From contig JAJYBI010000001.1 in NCBI GenBank assembly GCA_021779095.1, forward strand, positions 1 to 64,000: a stretch of DNA of 64,000 nt, read 5' to 3'. Position 1 is the stretch's first letter; each line of letters opens with the position of its first letter. The notes beneath the pieces are model-generated. The model made no database searches. It had not been told where the DNA came from and was given only the letters and a program-made list of their open reading frames with translations. Made by a program: the position numbers and the translations under genes. Positions 27,485 to 43,401 of the stretch are shown piece after piece. Origin of the DNA: Deltaproteobacteria bacterium. Lineage in GTDB: Bacteria; Desulfobacterota; Desulfuromonadia; Geobacterales; JAJYBI01.

Positions 27485-27502
27485 TTGGCCCAGCTTTTGC
27501 TT
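27485..27502 (+). promoter_or_regulatory. sigma54 promoter of ald copy B
   Basis: TTGGCCCAGCTTTTGCTT; GG-N10-GC. Confidence 0.8.
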
Positions 27503-27693
27503 TATTCTGTAAACGCCATTTTGATTCACCCCCCGGCATTGCCGGCATCTCAGCCACAAGGACGTGGAACAAGTCAACATTCCGCGCTTATTTGCAATTT
27601 CAGAGAGTATGGAGCTGGTGATAGTAATTCGAGGCAACGCACACCGCGCATCTTCACGACTCTCAACAACCACAACAGAAAGGAAAAGAAGCT

Positions 27694-29049
27694 ATGTCGA
27701 CCACACAGCAGCAGATTGACCAACTGGTAGCAAACGCACGGAAGGCCTCCGACGCCTTCAAGACCTACACGCAGGAGCAGGTGGACAAGATCTGTGCCGC
27801 GATGGATGCCGCCAGCGTCGAGAACGAAGTGAAGCTCGCCGAAATGGCCGTTGAAGAGACCGGCATCGGCCGTGCCGACCACAAGGCGATCAAGAACCAC
27901 CTGGGCGCCCACATCGTCTACGAATACTTCAAGGACAAGAAGTCCGTCGGCGTCATCGAAGAGAAGGATGGCGTGAAGTACGTCGCCGAGCCGTTCGGCG
28001 TGCTGGCTGCTGCTACCCCGACCACCAATCCGACCTCCACCACGATGTTCAAGGCCCTGATCGCGCTCAAAGGCCGCAACGTCATCATCTTCGCCTTCCA
28101 CCCGCGCGCCCAGAAGTGCAGCGCCGCGTCCGCCAAGCTGATGCTTGACGCCGCCGTGAAGGCCGGTGCACCGGCCAACTGCATCCAGTGGATCGAAGAG
28201 CCCTCCATCGAAGGGACCACGGCGCTCATGAACCACCCGGACGTCAACCTGATCCTCGCCACCGGCGGCAACGCCATGGTGAAATCCGCCTACAGCTCCG
28301 GCCACCCGGCCATCGGCGTCGGCGCCGGCAATACCCCGGTCTTCATCTCCAAGTCCGCCAACCTGAGCGTGGCCATCAACAACATCATCGCTTCCAAGAC
28401 CTTCGACAACGGCACCATCTGCTCCTCCGACCAGTCGATGATCTTCGACGACAAGGAAACCGCAGAGAAGGGCGTGAAGCTGATGGTCGAGCGCGGCGCC
28501 TACCTGGTGAACGCCGAAGAGAAGGTGGCTCTCGAGAAGGTCATGTTCGACAAGGAGCGCGGCGTACCGTCCATGGCCATCGTCGGCAAGTCGCCGCAGG
28601 TTATCGCCGAACTGGCCGGCTTCAAGGTCCCCGCAGACACCAAGCTGCTCCTCGTGCCCCTGACCTGCATCGGACCGGACGACTGGTTCAGCCACGAAAA
28701 GCTCTCCCCGGTTCTGGGCTACATCTCCTACAACAGCTCCGACGAAGCCATTGCGGCTGCCAAGTCCCAGCTTCTGTGGGGTGGCGCCGGCCACACCGCC
28801 GTTGTCCACGCCAAGGACGAAGCCATCCTGAACAAGTTCGCCATGGAGATTCCGGCCAACCGTCTGCTCCTCAACCAGCCTGCGGTGCACGGCAGCGTCG
28901 GTCTCATCTACAACAACCTGCCGCCGTCACTGACCCTGGGCTGCGGCACCGACGGGGGCAACTACCTGTCCAACAACATCAACTACAAAGACCTCCTCAA
29001 CATCAAACAGGTCGCATCCCGTATCGTCGACTTCGAACGCGACGAATAG
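27694..29049 (+). CDS. acetaldehyde dehydrogenase (acylating), copy B
   Basis: AdhE-N/EutE-like: AAATPTTNPTSTTMFKALIALKGRN, DNGTICSSDQSMIF. Confidence 0.93.
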   Translation: MSTTQQQIDQLVANARKASDAFKTYTQEQVDKICAAMDAASVENEVKLAEMAVEETGIGRADHKAIKNHLGAHIVYEYFKDKKSVGVIEEKDGVKYVAEPFGVLAAATPTTNPTSTTMFKALIALKGRNVIIFAFHPRAQKCSAASAKLMLDAAVKAGAPANCIQWIEEPSIEGTTALMNHPDVNLILATGGNAMVKSAYSSGHPAIGVGAGNTPVFISKSANLSVAINNIIASKTFDNGTICSSDQSMIFDDKETAEKGVKLMVERGAYLVNAEEKVALEKVMFDKERGVPSMAIVGKSPQVIAELAGFKVPADTKLLLVPLTCIGPDDWFSHEKLSPVLGYISYNSSDEAIAAAKSQLLWGGAGHTAVVHAKDEAILNKFAMEIPANRLLLNQPAVHGSVGLIYNNLPPSLTLGCGTDGGNYLSNNINYKDLLNIKQVASRIVDFERDE

Positions 29050-29070
29050 GATTCTCCCGCATCACCTCGA

Positions 29071-29108
29071 AAGCCCCTGTCCTGAAACCCGGACAGGGGC
29101 TTTTTTTT
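29071..29108 (+). terminator. rho-independent terminator of ald copy B
   Basis: AGCCCCTGTCCtgaaacccGGACAGGGGCTTTTTTTT. Confidence 0.92.
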
Positions 29109-29239
29109 GCCGTCAGCCCGTCGTCTACACGATGTCACTCCTCCCGTACGCCCGATTGGCACCTTCCCTGCTAGTTGCCAGCAACCCCGGTTTCACGGTC
29201 GGATGGACCGGACATGCATTGCAGCACAAGGAGACAGCA

Positions 29240-29416
29240 TTGAAACGTACTCGCAGCACCAAGCTGCCACGCAAGGTAAACGTACTGTCGGTGCGACTCA
29301 ACGACGAAGAGCTGGCAGACGTCGTCGCGCTCATGGACACGACCCACAAGCGGAAGTCTGAAATTCTCAAGGACGCCTTCAACTTTTATCTTCAGAAAAG
29401 CACGGGACACCACTGA
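29240..29416 (+). CDS. ribbon-helix-helix (CopG/Arc-like) DNA-binding protein
   Basis: TTG start with AAGGAGA RBS; LPRKVNVLSVRLNDEELADVVALMDTTHKRKSEILKDAFNFYLQ. Confidence 0.65.
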   Translation: MKRTRSTKLPRKVNVLSVRLNDEELADVVALMDTTHKRKSEILKDAFNFYLQKSTGHH

Positions 29417-29694
29417 TACGACCATTGCCGCACTGGGGTGAATATCTACAGCGGCTCGTACATCCGGCTCACCACCCTGCCTCTCCGTTCATTTTCAACC
29501 TATCGGCCACCATGCAGAGCGCACGGAAATGTGTGCTTATCTCGCCTTGTAAACCGTCGTCGGCACGTCGAGGGGCCAGACCCATCCGCACACCGTAGAG
29601 ATTCACGCCACCAGACCACGTCCGCACTATTTGTGGGGACAATTTCTACAGCAATACACTCCGATCAGCTACTTTCTTTCGCGTCATGACCGAA

Positions 29695-29727
29695 CGAAAA
29701 AAGCCTTCCGGTTTCAGAAGGCTTTTT
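29695..29727. terminator. bidirectional terminator
   Basis: AAAAAAGCCTTCcggtttcaGAAGGCTTTTTC. Confidence 0.8.
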
Positions 29728-29771
29728 CATGTCGAACGTGGATGCTGCTGCCGTTTCACGACGGGATGGTG

Positions 29772-32700
29772 CTATTGCACGTCCGCAGATAGAAATGCCG
29801 ACTCCTCCCGTTCCCGGTCGCGGCCATGGTCTTTTGCAACAAGCATGTATATGGACGGTACGACGAAGAGGGTGAAGAGGGTGCCGACGAACATCCCCCC
29901 CACCAGCACGAGACCGATGGAGTTTCGGGCGGCGGCGCCGGGACCGGTAACGAGGGTGAGCGGGAAGTGGCCGGCAATGGTGGCGGCACTGGTCATGAGA
30001 ATCGGCCGCAGACGCGTCATGGCCGCCTGGCGCACCGCGTCGAGCTTGGCAAGCCCCTGCAACTGGAGCTCGTTGGCGAACTGGACGATGAGGATGCCGT
30101 TTTTGGACACCAACCCCACCAGGGTCACGAGCCCCACCTGGGAGTAGATGTTCATGGTGGTGGTCCAGCCGTGGGTCCAGAACGGCGTGTTCGGATCGGG
30201 AATCCTGAGGAAGGTGAAGATGAGCGCCCCGAACATGGCCAGCGGCACCGAGCCGGCCAGGATGACGAACGGATCGCGGAAGCTGTTGAACTGGGCCGCC
30301 AGCACCAGGAATATGAGAACGATGGCAAGGCCGAATGCGGGAAGGAACTTGTTCCCCTCCGTGCGCAGCTGGCGGGACTCGCCCGTGTAGTCGATCACGT
30401 ACCCCTTGGGAAGGATTCTGGCCGCCTCGCCTTCCAGATAGCGGAGCGCCTCGTCCAGCGGACGGACCGCCACCCCACTGATCTTCACCGCGTTCAGCTG
30501 CTGAAACCGGTTGAGGGAACGGGGGACCACCGTATTGCGCAGGGTGGCGATGGAACTCAAGGGGATCAGGTTGCCATTTGGCCCGGTCACATGGATATCC
30601 TGCAGCTGTGCCGGATTGAGCCGATCAACCCGCTGGATCTGGGGGATCACCTTGTAACTCCGGCCGGAGATATCGAACCGGTTCACATAGTTGCCACCCA
30701 CCATCCCCCCGAGGTCGGCGCCGATCTGCTGCAGATTCAGCCCCAGCGCAGCCACCTTGTCCTTGTCGATGACGAATTCGGTCTGGGGCTGATCGATCTT
30801 CACATCGATGATCGGGGGAAAGGCGAACATCTTGCTCTGCATCGCCTTCAGCTGCAACTGGCGGGCAAAATCCAGGATCTGACCTTCATCGGCCGTAGAG
30901 GCAATGATGAACTCCACCGGGAACTGGCCGCCCCCCGGCAGTGCCGGCGGGGTCACCGGCAGGATCCGGATGCCGGGAATCTTCTGCAGCTTCTGCTGCA
31001 CCTCGGGGAGGATCTGGAAGATGTTGCGCTTCCGCTCCGTCCAAGGCTTGGCTACCATGCCGCTGAACCCGGAATTGGGAAAGGTGAGCTGGAAGGTGAA
31101 ATCCGTCTCCGGTATGCTCATGAAGACGCGGTTCGCCTCCGCCGTGAAGAAGCTGTTCTGGTCGAGGGTGGAGTTGGCCGCCGCATCGACGATGCCGAAG
31201 ATGACCCCCTGGTCCTCGGCAGGGGCCAGCTCCTTGGCGGACATGATGAACATGGGGATGGTGAGGAGACACACCACAGCCCAGACAGCATACACCGCGG
31301 GGCGCGCCTTGAGGGTGGCATCCAGGCGCCGGCCGTACGCCTCCTTCAGCCGCCCGAACCCCCGGGCGATGTGTCCAGCCAGGCCGTGCTCCTCGATTCC
31401 CGGCTTGAGCAGCTTGGCGGACATGACCGGCGACAGGGTGAGCGCTACGATGCCGGAGATGGTAACCGCGCCGGCCAGGGTTAGGGCGAACTCGCGGAAC
31501 AGGGAGCCGGTGAGCCCCCCCTGGAACGCGATGGGGAGGTAGACCGCCGCCAGGGTTATGGTCATGGCGATGATCGGCCCCACCAGCTCCCGGGCGCCCA
31601 CGAGTGCCGCCTCCAGCGGGGATCGCCCGTCGCCCAGGTGCCGCTCCACGTTTTCCACCACCACGATGGCGTCATCCACCACCAGACCGACGGACAGGAC
31701 GATCGCCAAGAGGGTGAGGAGGTTGACCGTGAACCCGAACGCCTGCATCAGGAAGACCCCGCCGATGAGCGAGACCGGGATCGCCACGATCGGGACGAGC
31801 ACCGATCGGAACGACCCGAGGAAGAGGAAGATGACCACCATAACGATCAGCAGCGTGTCGCCCAGGGTCTTCAGCACCTCGTGGATGGCGTTGGAGATGT
31901 AGTTGGTGGCATCATAGGCAACCCGCGCCTTGAGCCCGGAGGGGAGCTCACGCTGGATCGAGGCCATCTCGGTCCGGACCCGCTTGATCACGTCGAGTGA
32001 GTTGGCGTTGGGGAGTGGCCAGATCCCCATGAACACCGCCGTCTGGCCTGAGAAATGGACCTCGGAGTCGTAGTCCTCCGCCCCCAGTACCACGTCGCCC
32101 ACATCGGAGAGGCGCACGATGGTGCCGTTCGCTTCGCGCACCACCAGCCGCCGGAACTCGTCCACCGTGGAGAGGTTGGTGTCGGCGGTCAGGTTCACCT
32201 GGATGTACTCCCCCTTGCTGCGCCCCAGGGCCGTGAGGAAGTTGTTGGCCGCCAGGGCCTGGCGCACCTCTGCAGGCGTGATGTTCAGGGCCGCCATCCG
32301 GTCCGGTTTCAGCCAGATCCGCATGGCGAAGGTGCGTCCGCCGAGGATGTCGGCCCGTTGCACCCCCGGGATGGCCGAAAGGCGGGGCTGAACCACCCTC
32401 GTCAGATAGTCGGTGATCTCGTTCTGCTTCAGGATATCCGAGGAAAAGCTCAGGTACGCGGAAGCGAACTGGCTGTCGGCGGATTCGATGTTGATGACCG
32501 GCACCTCTGCCTCGGGTGGGAGGTCCCGACGGACCTGGTCCACCTTGGAGCTGATCTCCGCCAACGCCTTGGTGGCATCGTAGTTGATCTTCAGGCGGAT
32601 GGTGATGGTGGAAAGACCGAGCGTACTCTGGGACTCCATGTAGTCGATCCCGTCGGCAGCGGCGATGGCCCGTTCCAGGGGGGTGGTGATGAACCCGCGC

Positions 32701-32876
32701 ACGAGCTCGGCGCTCGCCCCGGTATAGACGGTAGTAACCGTAACCGAGGCGATCTCGCTTTTGGGATACTGACGGACGTTGAGGGAACGGATCGCCTGGA
32801 GTCCGGCAATGATGATGAGCAGGTTGACCACCAGGGCGAGAACGGGCCGGCGTATGAAGAGATCGGTAATGTTCAT
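29772..32876 (-). CDS. RND efflux transporter, HAE1/AcrB-like
   Basis: 1034 aa; MNITDLFIRRPVLALVVNLLIIIAGLQAIRSLNVRQYP; typical RND domain order. Confidence 0.96.
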   Translation of the reverse strand: MNITDLFIRRPVLALVVNLLIIIAGLQAIRSLNVRQYPKSEIASVTVTTVYTGASAELVRGFITTPLERAIAAADGIDYMESQSTLGLSTITIRLKINYDATKALAEISSKVDQVRRDLPPEAEVPVINIESADSQFASAYLSFSSDILKQNEITDYLTRVVQPRLSAIPGVQRADILGGRTFAMRIWLKPDRMAALNITPAEVRQALAANNFLTALGRSKGEYIQVNLTADTNLSTVDEFRRLVVREANGTIVRLSDVGDVVLGAEDYDSEVHFSGQTAVFMGIWPLPNANSLDVIKRVRTEMASIQRELPSGLKARVAYDATNYISNAIHEVLKTLGDTLLIVMVVIFLFLGSFRSVLVPIVAIPVSLIGGVFLMQAFGFTVNLLTLLAIVLSVGLVVDDAIVVVENVERHLGDGRSPLEAALVGARELVGPIIAMTITLAAVYLPIAFQGGLTGSLFREFALTLAGAVTISGIVALTLSPVMSAKLLKPGIEEHGLAGHIARGFGRLKEAYGRRLDATLKARPAVYAVWAVVCLLTIPMFIMSAKELAPAEDQGVIFGIVDAAANSTLDQNSFFTAEANRVFMSIPETDFTFQLTFPNSGFSGMVAKPWTERKRNIFQILPEVQQKLQKIPGIRILPVTPPALPGGGQFPVEFIIASTADEGQILDFARQLQLKAMQSKMFAFPPIIDVKIDQPQTEFVIDKDKVAALGLNLQQIGADLGGMVGGNYVNRFDISGRSYKVIPQIQRVDRLNPAQLQDIHVTGPNGNLIPLSSIATLRNTVVPRSLNRFQQLNAVKISGVAVRPLDEALRYLEGEAARILPKGYVIDYTGESRQLRTEGNKFLPAFGLAIVLIFLVLAAQFNSFRDPFVILAGSVPLAMFGALIFTFLRIPDPNTPFWTHGWTTTMNIYSQVGLVTLVGLVSKNGILIVQFANELQLQGLAKLDAVRQAAMTRLRPILMTSAATIAGHFPLTLVTGPGAAARNSIGLVLVGGMFVGTLFTLFVVPSIYMLVAKDHGRDREREESAFLSADVQ

Positions 32877-33026
32877 GAAGGGGCTCTACCTCGGCTATCA
32901 CGAGCTTTAACCACGGTGGACGCAGAGAGACGCGGATGAAAATTGTTCAAGAGCATTTATGTTTGCCCCAAACAAGGGGTTGTCTCTCCTCCGAGCTCCT
33001 CTGTGATGAGCTGTTCTTGGTTGTTC

Positions 33027-34148
33027 TCAGTTGTTCTCCGGCGTAGGTCTCTGACTGAACGGCGGCGCCAGTCTGTTGTCCACCACTGCGCTCTGGCCGT
33101 TGCGCAGCTTGAAGACACCCGTACTGACGATGGTTTCTCCCCCCGTGAGGCCGCTGGTAACGGCGACAAAATCACCCCTTTTGTCCCCGAGCCTGACAAA
33201 CTGCTGGCGCAGGACCTTCCCGCCGGTCTTCCCCTGCCCCTCCTCGACGATGAAGACCGAGTCTCCGAAGGGGGCATAGAGCACGGACGTGGCAGGAATG
33301 GTCAGCACCTTCTGGCGGACCGGCAGGCCGAGCGCGACGTTGACAAACATCCCCGGCCGCAGCAGTTCTTTCCGGTTGGTCACGGTCGCCTCCACCTTGA
33401 CGTTGCGGGTTTCCGCATCCACCTGGGGGCTGATGGCGGTAACGCGGCCTTCGATGGTCTCGCCGGGAAGGGCATCACCGGTGACCCGCACCCGTTCTCC
33501 CGTCTGCAGCTGGCTCACATGCTGCTGGGGGAGGGTAAAATCGACGTAGATCGGATCGAGGTTCTGGAGAACGACGATGGGGTCACCCTCCTTGAGGATC
33601 TGCCCCTGGTTCACCTGCCGGATGCCAAGCCGACCGCCGAAGGGGGCTCGGATCGATTTCTTGGCGATGGTGGCCCGGATGTCGTCTGCCTGGGCCTTGG
33701 CCTGGTCGGCATTGGCCACGGCGGTATCATGATCGGCCTGTGAGATGATCCCTTCGGCAAACAGCTGGTCGGCCCGCTTCAGGTTGGCACGGGTCAGTTT
33801 CACCTGTGCCACTGCACCGGGAAGCTGTGCCTCTTCCGAGCTGGTATCCTGGCGCAGCAGCAACGCACCCTTTCTGATACGCGTTCCCGGCTCGAAGGCG
33901 ATCTGTACAACCTTGCCCGGCAACTCGGCGGCCACGGTGACGCCATGCACCGCGTTCAGCGTCCCGACCGCGGTCAGGGAGGTTGCCCACTCGTCGACCG
34001 TAACCCGGGCGGTCGTTACGGTCTCCGCTGGCGGCACGAACTTCTTCCCCTGCTCGATCATTGCCCTGATCTGCAGCGCCTTTATACCACCGAGGATCGC
34101 TACGACGATGATCAGGCCGAATATGGTCAGGATAACGCGTTTCTTCAT
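33027..34148 (-). CDS. RND periplasmic adaptor (membrane fusion) protein
   Basis: GTLNAVHGVTVAAELPGKVVQIAFEPGTRIRKGALLLRQD; adjacent to the RND pump. Confidence 0.94.
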   Translation of the reverse strand: MKKRVILTIFGLIIVVAILGGIKALQIRAMIEQGKKFVPPAETVTTARVTVDEWATSLTAVGTLNAVHGVTVAAELPGKVVQIAFEPGTRIRKGALLLRQDTSSEEAQLPGAVAQVKLTRANLKRADQLFAEGIISQADHDTAVANADQAKAQADDIRATIAKKSIRAPFGGRLGIRQVNQGQILKEGDPIVVLQNLDPIYVDFTLPQQHVSQLQTGERVRVTGDALPGETIEGRVTAISPQVDAETRNVKVEATVTNRKELLRPGMFVNVALGLPVRQKVLTIPATSVLYAPFGDSVFIVEEGQGKTGGKVLRQQFVRLGDKRGDFVAVTSGLTGGETIVSTGVFKLRNGQSAVVDNRLAPPFSQRPTPENN

Positions 34149-34528
34149 GAACGGCTCCTACGGGTGGGAGTCTGGTGTCGTACCGGTACGCGTCGCGTTA
34201 CCGGTGCCACGGATACCTTTTCCGTATATAGTATCCGGACGAAACGTTCAAGCAAGGGATTATATGCATTCAGCCGGGACGAACGGTACGTATTCTGCAT
34301 CACAGCCGGAGAAAAAATAGCGGAATATCGGCAAGCTGCACAAAAATTCGTCATTTTTTCTTGATAAGCCCTGCATTAATAGGGTATTCTACAAAATCCT
34401 CGCATCTGCCCCGAACACCCCCATACAACGAGAAGGTTGCGAAGCCACCGCTCTCGCCTCCGTTCCCACCGTTGTCCTACCGTGTCGGCTGCATGACGAG
34501 ATATACCCCGAAGAGCGAAGGTTGCCAC

Positions 34529-39118
<4,590 letters not shown>

Positions 39119-39189
39119 TCCGTCGTCCGGAACCGCATCGCGCAGCACAGATATTCGATAACCTCAGCACACTGACATAGGATACGAAC

Positions 39190-40671
<1,482 letters not shown>

Positions 40672-40700
40672 CCAATCACCCTGCTCGGCAGCATGATGCA

Positions 40701-40742
40701 AAAAGGCGGCTACCGGCCAAATTGGTCGGTAGCCGCCTTTTC
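40701..40742 (+). terminator. terminator after gltD
   Basis: AAAAGGCGGCTACCGGCCaaattGGTCGGTAGCCGCCTTTT. Confidence 0.88.
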
Positions 40743-40750
40743 ATTTTCTG

Positions 40751-40848
40751 TTCCTCCCCCTTCAAGGGAGAGGCGAGGAGGAGGATGGGATACTTGGTGC
40801 CAACGATACCCATCCCCACCCCGACCCTCCCCTTGAAGGGGAGGGGGT
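40751..40848. repeat. REP-like intergenic palindrome pair (copy 1)
   Basis: CCCTTCAAGGGAGAGG...CCCTCCCCTTGAAGGGGAGGG. Confidence 0.6.
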
Positions 40849-40867
40849 CTGGTCACCGATCCCGGTT

Positions 40868-42070
40868 TTATCGGCGGCTGAAGTATCGCGCGACGATCTG
40901 CCGTGCCAGCTCCATGGACGAGGTGAAGGCGGGGGAGATCGGGTTCAGGACGTGGAGCGACGTCCCCTCTTCCTCCACCATGAAATCCATGACGAGCTGT
41001 TTCGTCTCCCAGTCCACCAGCTGGGGGCGGATCCCCACCTTGACCGACGGCAGCACGTCCGCTGGCGAGAGCTGCCTCACCAGCCGCGCCGCATCGCGGA
41101 AGAAATGGGACGGGATGTACTTCAGCGGCTCGGTGAGCGCCACGGTGCGAAACTGGGGGTTCGTCGCGAAGAGCTGCGCGTCGCACAGGGCGATCAGGAG
41201 CCCCTCCCCGTCGATCCCCTTCAACAGCCCGATGTTCTCCCGGCCGAAGGCGGGGATCGCCGTGGGTCCCAGGTAGACGTCACCGTACACGCTCGGGGTG
41301 AAGTGTACCCCGAGGAAGGGGTTCCGGATGTCCGGCACCGGGTAGATGCTCGCCCTGATCCGGTACGGCACCTCCTTGCGCAACAGGCGGTACACCCCCT
41401 TGAACGGGATGAGCCGGTACCGCTTCCCCACCCCGAAGAGCCGCGCGACCTTGTCGCAATGGGCGCCCGCCGCGTTGACGAAGCGGCGGAACGGAATCTC
41501 CCCCCGGCTCGTGACGGCGGTCCCGCTCCCCTTGATGCCGGTCATCCGGCACCCCATCCGGAACCGCACCCGGCCGCTTTCCTCCAGCTCCTCCCGCAGG
41601 CTCTTCAGCACGAGTTTCGGGTCCACCACCGCGGTGTAGTGGGAAAAGAGGGCACGCTCCACGGTGCGGGCGTTGGGCTCCAGCTCCGCCAGCTGCCGCT
41701 CGTCGAGCATCTCCACCTTCGCCCCGTTGGCCACCGCCCGGCGGTGCAGCTCGTCCAGCACCGGCAGCTCCTCCATAGTTCGGGCGACGATCACCTTGCC
41801 GTTTTCCAGGAGCGGCAGCCCCTTTTCCTTGCAGTAGGCCCGCATGAGCAGGTTGCCGCTCAGGCAGGAGCGCGCCTTCATGCTGTCGGGGGAGTAGTAG
41901 ATCCCCGCGTGCAGCACCCCGCTGTTCCGCCCCGAGGCGTGCCTGCCCGCCTCCGCCTCCTTCTCGATGATGACGATGTCGCCGTACCCGGCCGCAACGA
42001 GCTCCCGGGCGATGGTGAGGCCGATGATCCCGGCCCCCACGATGAGGATCTCCGCGCTGTCCAGCTGCAT
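40868..42070 (-). CDS. lhgO: L-2-hydroxyglutarate oxidase-like FAD oxidoreductase
   Basis: MQLDSAEILIVGAGIIGLTIARELVAAGYGDIVIIEKEAEAGRHASGRNSGVLHAGIYY. Confidence 0.9.
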   Translation of the reverse strand: MQLDSAEILIVGAGIIGLTIARELVAAGYGDIVIIEKEAEAGRHASGRNSGVLHAGIYYSPDSMKARSCLSGNLLMRAYCKEKGLPLLENGKVIVARTMEELPVLDELHRRAVANGAKVEMLDERQLAELEPNARTVERALFSHYTAVVDPKLVLKSLREELEESGRVRFRMGCRMTGIKGSGTAVTSRGEIPFRRFVNAAGAHCDKVARLFGVGKRYRLIPFKGVYRLLRKEVPYRIRASIYPVPDIRNPFLGVHFTPSVYGDVYLGPTAIPAFGRENIGLLKGIDGEGLLIALCDAQLFATNPQFRTVALTEPLKYIPSHFFRDAARLVRQLSPADVLPSVKVGIRPQLVDWETKQLVMDFMVEEEGTSLHVLNPISPAFTSSMELARQIVARYFSRR

Positions 42071-42222
42071 CCCGGCTCCTTTCGCGAAACGATACGTGAC
42101 GTCACCAGGCATTATAGTCCAGCCGGCGGCAAAGTGGCGAAAATTTCTACAGCCGACGTGAAGCAACCTTGACATCCGGTGGGTCCGGTCTAAGGTTTGG
42201 TAGAAACGACAAGGAGGAAACG

Positions 42223-43221
42223 ATGAGCGACCAGACCTTTACCGCCATGATCGTGGAAGAGACGGCACCGCACGAGTTCCGCAGGCGGATTGGCACCCGC
42301 AGCGTGAGCGACCTGCCGGAGGGAGAGCTTCTCGTCCGTGTGCGCTACTCGTCACTCAACTACAAGGACGCCCTCTCCGCCACCGGCCGCCCCGGCGTGA
42401 CCAGACGCTATCCCCACACGCCGGGGATCGACGCCGCCGGCGAGGTCGTCTCGTGCACCACGAACGCCTTTGCCCCCGGCGAGCCGGTCATCGTCACCGG
42501 CTACGACCTGGGGATGGAGACCCCCGGCGGGTACGGCCAGTTCATCCGGATTCCCGCCGGATGGGGGGTGCCCCTCCCCGCCGGACTGACGCTCAGGGAG
42601 AGCATGATCCTCGGCACCGCCGGCTTCACCGCCGGGCTCTCGGTCCTGGAGCTCGCGGGCAACGGCGTGCAACCCGGCGACGGCGACATCCTCGTCACCG
42701 GCGCCACCGGCGGTGTGGGGAGCATGGCGGTGGCCATCCTCGCCCGGGCCGGCTACCGGGTCGTCGCCGCTACCGGCAAGCCGGACGAGGCGACGTACCT
42801 GCGGAATCTGGGAGCGGCGGAGGTCATCGGCCGGGACGAGGTGACCGCCGAGGCGGAACGCCCGCTCATGAAGGAACGATGGGCGGGGGTGGTGGACGTG
42901 GTGGGGGGCGCCATGCTCGCCGCGGCGGTGAAATCCGCGCGCTATGGCGGCACCGTCACCTGCTGCGGGCTCGTGGGAGCGACGGACCTGCCGCTGAACG
43001 TCTTTCCGTTCATCCTCCGCGGGGTGAGCCTTTTGGGGATCGACTCCGCCCAATGCCCGCGGGAGCCGCGCCTGGCGGTCTGGAAGCGGCTCGCCGGCCC
43101 CTGGAAGCCGGCGGACCTGGAAGCGACCGTCACCCCGTGCAGTCTCGCCACGCTGGAAGGGCAGATCCAGGCGATGCTGCAGGGGGGATCGAAGGGGCGG
43201 GTCCTGGTGGACCTGGAGTAA
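42223..43221 (+). CDS. YhdH/YhfP-family quinone oxidoreductase
   Basis: MSDQTFTAMIVEET...YSSLNYKDALSATGRPGVTRRYPHTPGIDAAG, GATGGVGSMAVAIL. Confidence 0.92.
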   Translation: MSDQTFTAMIVEETAPHEFRRRIGTRSVSDLPEGELLVRVRYSSLNYKDALSATGRPGVTRRYPHTPGIDAAGEVVSCTTNAFAPGEPVIVTGYDLGMETPGGYGQFIRIPAGWGVPLPAGLTLRESMILGTAGFTAGLSVLELAGNGVQPGDGDILVTGATGGVGSMAVAILARAGYRVVAATGKPDEATYLRNLGAAEVIGRDEVTAEAERPLMKERWAGVVDVVGGAMLAAAVKSARYGGTVTCCGLVGATDLPLNVFPFILRGVSLLGIDSAQCPREPRLAVWKRLAGPWKPADLEATVTPCSLATLEGQIQAMLQGGSKGRVLVDLE

Positions 43222-43401
43222 CGTTGCGGCCTCACCGCATCTTGATGTTTTCTTGATGCCCGACGACATCATCTTTACAACATCTTTATCCGTTCTTTGC
43301 TACGGTGATCCTGCAGTAGCACGAAGTGCGCGAACTCGCCAACGGAGCCGGATTCCACGTTATATCGTGCGCAGAACACATCTCACTCACAAGGAATGTT
43401 C

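Noticed and set aside
27574-28890. 438-aa minus-strand ORF opposite acetaldehyde dehydrogenase
   Set aside because: Antisense artefact of a strongly codon-biased gene; composition is low-complexity Gly/Val/Asp/Leu.
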